DNA of 64,000 nucleotides, taken from the NCBI GenBank assembly GCA_963848825.1, contig CAWKFA010000017.1:620001-684000 (forward strand), read 5' to 3'. Origin of the DNA: CAVVSQ01 sp963848825 (GTDB taxonomy: Bacteria; Planctomycetota; Planctomycetia; Gemmatales; Gemmataceae). Of this stretch, positions 58,980-64,000 are shown one piece after another. The notes under the pieces were generated by a model that worked only from the letters and a program-made list of their open reading frames with translations, was not told where the DNA came from and searched no databases. The position numbers were made by a program, and so were the translations under genes. How positions within the stretch are numbered: the stretch's first letter is position 1; each line of letters starts with the position of its first letter.

Positions 58980-60344
58980 TTACCAAAAGATGGCGGTGCG
59001 AATGAAAAATGCATTGGCGTAGCTTGGTCCCGCGTTGGGCGAGACAGGCACGAGGTGCACATAGTTGAACATGACGCGGGTGTTGTCGTTCAAATACCAG
59101 TTGACGCCGAGGACTGTCTCCGCCTCGTTGTCGCCTTGCTGTAAGCCGTTTTGCAGGGGAATATTGGCGTTCGTGAAGTGGGCGTACGCAAACCGGGCCG
59201 TTAACTCCCAGGCCCCAGGTCCAGCCGCAAGGCAATTCTTGTTGCGCAAGGAAACGAACGGCCGTAATACTTTCGTGGTCCCGAAAGCGCCGTCCCTGGT
59301 CACGTACTCGCGGTGCTCCCCCGTTACAAAGTAACTGGCGAAGGCATAACAACCATTGAGAAATACCGGCGGGATCCCGTCATGTTGTTCGACCGACATG
59401 GCGTTCCATTCCGCCTGAAGCGAGAGAGGACCGACGACAGACGCCAGCTGGAGATTGTAGATTTGATATTGGCTGGCTGGAATCGTGATTTTTTCAATGA
59501 AAGTGGGGGGAGCGTCGTTGAACTGAAGCAAGCTGTTTTGCGGACCGGTGCCGACCGTCACGTCGCCGTTGGCCGGAAAACGCTGGGAAAACGCTCCGCC
59601 GACGTGGAGCAAGTGTTCGCCGTCACGTTCATACCAGGGCAGACCCGTGATGCGCAGGTCGCAAGCGAGGTCGTTGTGGTTCGAAATGTCGTTCCCTGTG
59701 CTGTTGTTTGTTCCGGATCGGAAGAAGCCAAACTGGCAAGTCGCTCGTTCACTTTCCGTGTACGAGCGAGCCAAAACGCCCCAATTGCGATCTGGATCCA
59801 GTTCGTAAGGCGACGACCGCTCGACGAAGGGCAAGTCGTTTGAGCTGATCTGCCCTTCGAGGCTGAAGGGCTCCACCATGTGACCGACTTGAACGCGGCG
59901 GAGGACGGGTATATCGCTTAAACCGATGAATACGTTTTTGAAAGAAATATCCCCGCCGGCGAAATCAAATTCCGCGTTCCAGTAAACGTTGGGCCCAACT
60001 TCACCCGCGGCGCCAAGACGAGCGCGGCGGAACCCTACCGCATTATCCACGACGCCGAAGATCTGTTGATTACGGGGGCTTTGGTTGACGAAAATGGCAT
60101 CCGCATTGATACGACCAATGACGCGCACGGTCGGTTTGAAGCTCGGGGGGGCATCTAACACTACGGGCGCTGTCGACTCCATGCTCGGAGAGTCGTCATC
60201 TTGAACGGACCGCTCGGCTTCGGCTTGCGGCGGCGAGAACGCGCGGACCAATGTCGGCGAACCTAGCGTCGCGCGGCTTGGTTCTTCAGCAAACGCCTGA
60301 ACGGCAACGAGGCCGGCAAGCAGGGAAGTCCAGGCTAGACGCAT
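58980..60344 (-). CDS. OprP/OprO-type outer-membrane porin
   Basis: A 454-residue beta-barrel protein from the ATG at 60344, with a signal peptide (LAWTSLLAGLVAVQAFA-E). The mature part has a variable N-terminal linker and then typical phosphate-selective-porin segments: INADAIFVNQSP, GFRRARLGAAGEVGPNVYWNAEFDFAG, VQVGHMVEPFSLEGQISSNDLPFVERS, LQAEWNAMSV, SYFVTGEHREY and WYLNDNTRVMFNYVHLVP. It ends in an aromatic residue (TAIFW), the barrel-insertion signature. No frameshift is needed. It diverges from the sulfatase cluster and may let in the sulfated or phosphorylated substrates for it. A longer start at 60548 is not supported. Confidence 0.87.
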   Translation of the reverse strand: MRLAWTSLLAGLVAVQAFAEEPSRATLGSPTLVRAFSPPQAEAERSVQDDDSPSMESTAPVVLDAPPSFKPTVRVIGRINADAIFVNQSPRNQQIFGVVDNAVGFRRARLGAAGEVGPNVYWNAEFDFAGGDISFKNVFIGLSDIPVLRRVQVGHMVEPFSLEGQISSNDLPFVERSSPYELDPDRNWGVLARSYTESERATCQFGFFRSGTNNSTGNDISNHNDLACDLRITGLPWYERDGEHLLHVGGAFSQRFPANGDVTVGTGPQNSLLQFNDAPPTFIEKITIPASQYQIYNLQLASVVGPLSLQAEWNAMSVEQHDGIPPVFLNGCYAFASYFVTGEHREYVTRDGAFGTTKVLRPFVSLRNKNCLAAGPGAWELTARFAYAHFTNANIPLQNGLQQGDNEAETVLGVNWYLNDNTRVMFNYVHLVPVSPNAGPSYANAFFIRTAIFW

Positions 60345-60743
60345 GTTGCAATCCCCAGACGGTTTAAGCCTTTGCCAGTTTGGCGCACTTGCACGAACCC
60401 CCTTTGGGCTCCGAAAATACCGGAAATAACGATCACGCGGGGCCGACTCCCTGGAAATATCGGCCGCCAACACGCTTTTATTCAAGAATATCCTGTTCAA
60501 CAATGCTTCCCTTGTTCTCAATGTTCGACTGCGTAGGATAGTAAACAATTCCTCTCTTTTAGCTGTTCTGAGTAGCTCAAGGACACGGCGGGAAATGCTC
60601 GGTTGCTTTTACGCCGGATGGGCCTTACGTGGCGACAGCCAATGCGAACCGGACGACGTCGATATGGCGCGTGGACGCCTTGCTCTGGGCAAGGAGTGCA
60701 GGCTAGCGCGTAAGACTACGCATCCCTGGTGAGGTAAACAGCT
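60345..60743. other. Divergent promoter region between porin and sulfatase cluster
   Basis: 399 bases with no gene. AT-rich parts at 60478-60500 (facing the porin) and 60540-60565 are the best promoter candidates. No clear regulator site was seen. Confidence 0.4.
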
Positions 60744-61205
60744 GTGAAGCTCTCGACGCAGATTGCCAAATTGAAAATAAAAAAGGCAAAGGCAACTCGC
60801 GACTCGCGGACGGTAGGCAAAAGTTCCCGATTCCTCACCTGGAAGCGCGCCTCGGTGAGCTTGGGTCTGGTTGTCGCGGTAGGCCTCAGCTGGACGGTGC
60901 TAAACATCTTTGTTTGGCACAGGCTACCAGGCGAGTTAGTTGGCACCTGGGAAGTGCAAGCGGGCCCCATGCAAGGAGGCACGTTTCAATTCCTGAGTGA
61001 CGGTGGCCTGGTGATCCGTAGCGGGCAGGGACCGGAAATGAAGGCATCCGCCGAACTGGATGGCAAGACGTTGCTGACGACCACGCAAAATCCCGGCACG
61101 TTACGCGAGGAAACGCGGAAGAGTACGATCCAGGAACTCACCGCCACCTCGCTGATCCTGGTGTTGGAGCGAGGCGATGTCTTGCAAATGCTACGGAAGC
61201 AATGA
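60744..61205 (+). CDS. Membrane-anchored protein with small lipocalin-like C-terminal domain
   Basis: A 153-residue protein starting with GTG at 60744 (GGTGAGGT eight bases upstream). A basic N-terminus leads into one membrane helix (VSLGLVVAVGLSWTVLNIFVW), then a small beta domain opening with LPGELVGTWEVQAGPMQGGTFQFL. The protein at 63208 has the same plan and the same opening (VPNELVGTWMIADGPLKGATLEF). The sulfatase gene begins 100 bases downstream. The basic head should stay in the cytoplasm and the beta domain outside. Its role in the sulfatase cluster is unknown. Confidence 0.68.
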   Translation: MKLSTQIAKLKIKKAKATRDSRTVGKSSRFLTWKRASVSLGLVVAVGLSWTVLNIFVWHRLPGELVGTWEVQAGPMQGGTFQFLSDGGLVIRSGQGPEMKASAELDGKTLLTTTQNPGTLREETRKSTIQELTATSLILVLERGDVLQMLRKQ

Positions 61206-61305
61206 AGCAGTCGCGCCGGGGATGGACCTCTGGCGCCGTTATTTGCGGATCCATCGTGATAGGGATTTCATTTTGAATCCGAATCCTCGAGTGAAAGGAG
61301 CTGTA

Positions 61306-63114
61306 ATGTTCAGACCCACCAACTTGTTGGCGGTGGGCATGCTCGTCCTGGGAACGCTGCTTGGTTATGCGGCGGCCTGGGGCAAGTTGTCTCTGCCAGC
61401 ATGGGGTGCCGGCGGACAGGCGCAATCCGCTCCCGCGGATAAAGAGGCCTGCTGCGACCCGCCGGACAAGAAGTCGGTGTTTACCAGCTTCCAGGAAGGT
61501 CAAGACACCCCCAAGCCGGGTAATCCGCGCGGCTCGACCACGGGCCCGACCGACGCGCCGGGATATGACCATCCCAACCAGTATATCCATATGAAGCCCA
61601 CGGAGATTGCTCCGAACATGGAGCCGGTGATCGTTCATCCCAAGCAAGTGGAAGAAGCCAAGGCCAAGCTGACCAAGGCGCATGCCAAGTTCGGCCGCAA
61701 ACCCAATTTCCTCGTCTTCCTCATGGATGACGTGGGCTGGATGGACCCCGGCTTCAACGGCGGCGGCGAAACGGTCGGTAACCCGACGCCGAACATGGAT
61801 AAAGTTGCCCGCGATAGCCTGATTTTGCGGTCGGCGTACTCGACGCCAAGTTGCTCGCCATCGCGCGCTTCCATCATGACCGGCCAAAATCCGTTGCACC
61901 ACGGCATCTTACGGCCTCCAATGTACAACGAGCCGGGCGGGCTGGACGGGATTACCACGCTCGCCGCTATCCTGAAGCAACTGGGCTACACCACCCAGGG
62001 CATCGGCAAGTGGCACATGGGCGAGAACGAAGGCTCGCTGCCGCAAAATGTCGGCTTCGACGATTATTACGGCTTCCTGGGCGTCTCGGACATGTATACC
62101 GAGTGGCGCGACATCTATTTCAACCCGGAAGTCGCGCTCAGCCCGGCACGCTTCAAGATGATGGAGAAGCTTGGCTTCAACCACGACAACGTCCATTGCG
62201 TCAAGGGCAAGAAAAGCGTCGAGAGTATGTACACCATCGACTTGAAAACGATCATGGACCTCGATCAGGATTGGGCCAATTATGGAGAAAAGTTCATCAA
62301 TAAAATGGCCAATCAGAAGGAGCCGTGGTTCCTGTATCACTGCACGCGCGGCTGCCACTTCGACAACTATCCCAACAAGAAGTATGCCGGCAAGTCGCCG
62401 GCACGCACGGTATTCAGCGACGGCATGGTCGAAGTAGACGACATCTTCGGCAGGCTCGTCGCGGCCCTGGAAAAGACCGGCCAGCTCGACAACACCATCA
62501 TTATCTTGACGTCGGACAACGGTCCGGAGCAAGAAATTCCGCCGCACGGACGCAGCCCCTGGCGCGGCGGCAAGGGCTCCTGCTGGGAAGGCGGCGTGCG
62601 CGTGCCCACGTTCGTGTACTGGAAGAACATGATTCAGCCGCGCTGCTCGGATGGTATCTTCGATCAGGTTGACATCCTTCCGACGCTCGTTGGCATCGCC
62701 GGCAAGCCTGGCGCTCAGCTCAACGAGTATTTCCCGAAGGACCGCTACACGGATGGAATCGATCAAACGTCCTTCTTGTTAGCCACGGAGGGTGAATCGT
62801 GTAGGCGAAGCCGTATCTACACGTTGAACCAGTTCTTCGCGATGGTGCGCGTGGATGAGTTCCAGTACATCTTCACGGCCGAGATTCAAGACGGCTTCTT
62901 CAAAAAGGGGGACATCGGGGGCTTTAGCGGGCCCATCGCGACTCAGACCGGCGGTGGCATCGGCATCAATTTGTGGACGAATCCGCAACAGGATGCCAGC
63001 ATCGGCGTGCGTCACATTCCCATGACGGTCCCCGTCATGCACGAAGCGGCGCGCTATTGCGAAGTCCTCAAGAAATATCCGCCGAGATTTAAAGTTGGCT
63101 TCCTGGGTAATTAA
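61306..63114 (+). CDS. Arylsulfatase (type I, formylglycine-dependent)
   Basis: An intact 602-residue sulfatase starting at the ATG at 61306 behind AAGGAG, with an N-terminal membrane or signal helix (LLAVGMLVLGTLLGYAAAWG). FLVFLMDDVGWMDPG gives the first metal ligands. CSPSRASIMTG is the C-x-P-S-R motif whose Cys becomes formylglycine, and GIGKWHMGE is the second signature. ILTSDNGPEQEIPPHGRSPWRGGKGSCWEGGVRVP provides the D-N pair and basic residues at about positions 400-434. It removes sulfate esters, probably outside the inner membrane; the substrate is unknown. It sits between two paralogous small membrane proteins and just before a candidate activating enzyme. Confidence 0.93.
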   Translation: MFRPTNLLAVGMLVLGTLLGYAAAWGKLSLPAWGAGGQAQSAPADKEACCDPPDKKSVFTSFQEGQDTPKPGNPRGSTTGPTDAPGYDHPNQYIHMKPTEIAPNMEPVIVHPKQVEEAKAKLTKAHAKFGRKPNFLVFLMDDVGWMDPGFNGGGETVGNPTPNMDKVARDSLILRSAYSTPSCSPSRASIMTGQNPLHHGILRPPMYNEPGGLDGITTLAAILKQLGYTTQGIGKWHMGENEGSLPQNVGFDDYYGFLGVSDMYTEWRDIYFNPEVALSPARFKMMEKLGFNHDNVHCVKGKKSVESMYTIDLKTIMDLDQDWANYGEKFINKMANQKEPWFLYHCTRGCHFDNYPNKKYAGKSPARTVFSDGMVEVDDIFGRLVAALEKTGQLDNTIIILTSDNGPEQEIPPHGRSPWRGGKGSCWEGGVRVPTFVYWKNMIQPRCSDGIFDQVDILPTLVGIAGKPGAQLNEYFPKDRYTDGIDQTSFLLATEGESCRRSRIYTLNQFFAMVRVDEFQYIFTAEIQDGFFKKGDIGGFSGPIATQTGGGIGINLWTNPQQDASIGVRHIPMTVPVMHEAARYCEVLKKYPPRFKVGFLGN

Positions 63115-63207
63115 CTTGAAGGATTTGCGCAGTGACCGTTGAAGTTGCGCTCGATCCCTTTCTCCTCCTGGGGAATGGGATCGAGCCCTCTTCGTGAGGT
63201 TTTCACC

Positions 63208-63741
63208 ATGAAAAAGAAATCAGGCCGTGGCAAGTCAACGCTAGACGAAGCGATTGAAAGACGGCTACGCGCCATGACCAATGGCCACGCTGCCAAACCT
63301 GAAGTCGGTGAGGCAGCGCCCGCGACAGGCAATGGCGAAGGCAGTGCGCCGGGTGCCCGCCGGACCAAGTTGTGGCTCTTTTTGCTCGTATGCCTGGTGG
63401 GTTCCAGCCTGGCCAGCTTTGTCATTTTCAAGTACATCGCGCCCTCCGTTCCGAACGAGCTGGTGGGCACCTGGATGATTGCCGACGGGCCGCTCAAGGG
63501 GGCGACCCTGGAATTTCGTTGGTATGGAACGGCCATCGCCACGCTAAATGTCAAAGGCAAAAAAGAGGAAACCAGGCAAGCGGTGAAGGTCGCGGGAAGC
63601 AAGATGTTGCTCACCAGCACGGATGACGCCACCGGCAAGGAAGATACGGTGTCTCAGACTATTCTTAAACTGACGAAAGACGAGCTGGTTATTCGCGACG
63701 AGGAACGCAGGGTCTACACGATGAAGCGTGTCGGCGATTGA
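63208..63741 (+). CDS. Membrane-anchored protein with small lipocalin-like C-terminal domain
   Basis: A 177-residue protein from the ATG at 63208. A charged N-terminal part (residues 1-55) is followed by a membrane helix (LWLFLLVCLVGSSLASFVIF) and a beta domain VPNELVGTWMIADGPLKGATLEF that continues with strands to YTMKRVGD. It is a paralogue of the protein at 60744, and the pair brackets the sulfatase. An upstream in-frame start at 63139 is possible but has no ribosome-binding site. Confidence 0.7.
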   Translation: MKKKSGRGKSTLDEAIERRLRAMTNGHAAKPEVGEAAPATGNGEGSAPGARRTKLWLFLLVCLVGSSLASFVIFKYIAPSVPNELVGTWMIADGPLKGATLEFRWYGTAIATLNVKGKKEETRQAVKVAGSKMLLTSTDDATGKEDTVSQTILKLTKDELVIRDEERRVYTMKRVGD

Positions 63742-63781
63742 TGGCTATTCGGCCAATCAGCCCATTACTTGAGAATTCACC

Positions 63782-64000
63782 ATGTCGCAAAAGCCGGTGT
63801 CGAGCACCCGCGGCCAATCCAAGAGCGCCGCGGGACCAAGTCGGTGGGTCTTTATCGGCGCGACGGCATTGCTGGCGGTCTCAGTCCTCGGTCTTGCTTT
63901 TTTTGCGATCAGGCAGCGAGTCTCACCGAATTATTGGACCGCTGAAGAACTCGGCCCCGTCAAGATCAACGTATCATCGCCGCCGGAGCACGCCCCCAAG
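63782..64000 (+). CDS. Candidate formylglycine-generating enzyme, truncated by window end
   Basis: Only 73 residues are visible: a polar head, a membrane helix (WVFIGATALLAVSVLGLAFF) and then SSPPEHAPK at the window edge. In planctomycete sulfatase clusters the P-P-E-H-A-P block directly precedes the G-M-x-x-I-P-G-G-x-F-x-M-G start of the sulfatase-modifying enzyme domain. The position behind a type I sulfatase, which needs such an enzyme, supports this. The catalytic cysteines would lie outside the window, so this remains a prediction. Confidence 0.55.
   Translation, partial: MSQKPVSSTRGQSKSAAGPSRWVFIGATALLAVSVLGLAFFAIRQRVSPNYWTAEELGPVKINVSSPPEHAPK

Noticed and set aside
61909..62766. Long minus-strand open frame across the sulfatase
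   Set aside because: Antisense to an intact sulfatase with all catalytic motifs; no ribosome-binding site or family motif.
1..64000. tRNA, rRNA, including a tRNA-Sec near the selenoprotein
   Set aside because: No cloverleaf-type sequence or T-loop motif in a sensible context was found by reading; a covariance search would be needed to be sure.

Overview
The window looks like the chromosome of a GC-rich planctomycete, probably a Gemmata-like member of the Gemmatales. This rests on gene content: paired DUF1549/DUF1553 and DUF1501 proteins, an ECF sigma factor with a membrane-anchored C-terminal domain, TPR proteins fused to SPINDLY-type glycosyltransferases, a sulfatase with a probable formylglycine-generating enzyme, and a bacterial deoxyhypusine-synthase-like gene. 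The species cannot be named from the sequence alone.

Layout. 1-7.6 kb: four TPR-rich proteins. Three form a minus-strand operon (one cut by the window edge, one with a GT9-like domain, one with a SPINDLY/O-GlcNAc-transferase domain) and a second SPINDLY protein diverges from them. 7.6-15.5 kb: a formate module. An OFA-family oxalate/formate antiporter and its tiny partner diverge from fdhD, an FdnG-type formate dehydrogenase catalytic subunit with an in-frame TGA (selenocysteine) and a textbook bacterial SECIS hairpin, an FdnH-type iron-sulfur subunit and an NrfD-type membrane subunit. 15.5-34.6 kb: mostly housekeeping and lineage-specific genes (deoxyhypusine-synthase-like protein, two conserved unknowns, ECF sigma fusion, PP2C phosphatase, sugar isomerase and kinase, MFS transporter, DUF1549/1553 and DUF1501, hydrolase and luciferase-like pair, a two-domain unknown with TPRs).

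34.6-58.9 kb is accessory. It holds two equivalent two-component cassettes in opposite orientation (35.8-40.3 kb and 49.4-53.7 kb), a probable orphan Imm1 immunity gene, an IS701-type element whose removal restores an open gene, an ISL3 element with an 8-bp target duplication, three decayed fragments of type I restriction-modification genes, dispersed short repeats, and an operon of an AAA ATPase, a DUF4276 (TOPRIM-like) protein and a small third ORF that resembles a defence system. 59-64 kb: an OprP/OprO-type porin diverging from a sulfatase cluster with two paralogous membrane-anchored proteins and a truncated formylglycine-generating-enzyme candidate.

More than 20 of about 48 genes carry one to several frameshifts, with good family-level sequence on both sides of each shift. 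That density suits uncorrected insertion/deletion errors in the assembly better than mass pseudogenisation, so frameshifted genes are annotated as single CDSs with the approximate shift positions stated. The TGA in the formate dehydrogenase is different, because the frame is the same on both sides of it. No tRNA, rRNA, CRISPR array or replication origin was recognised.
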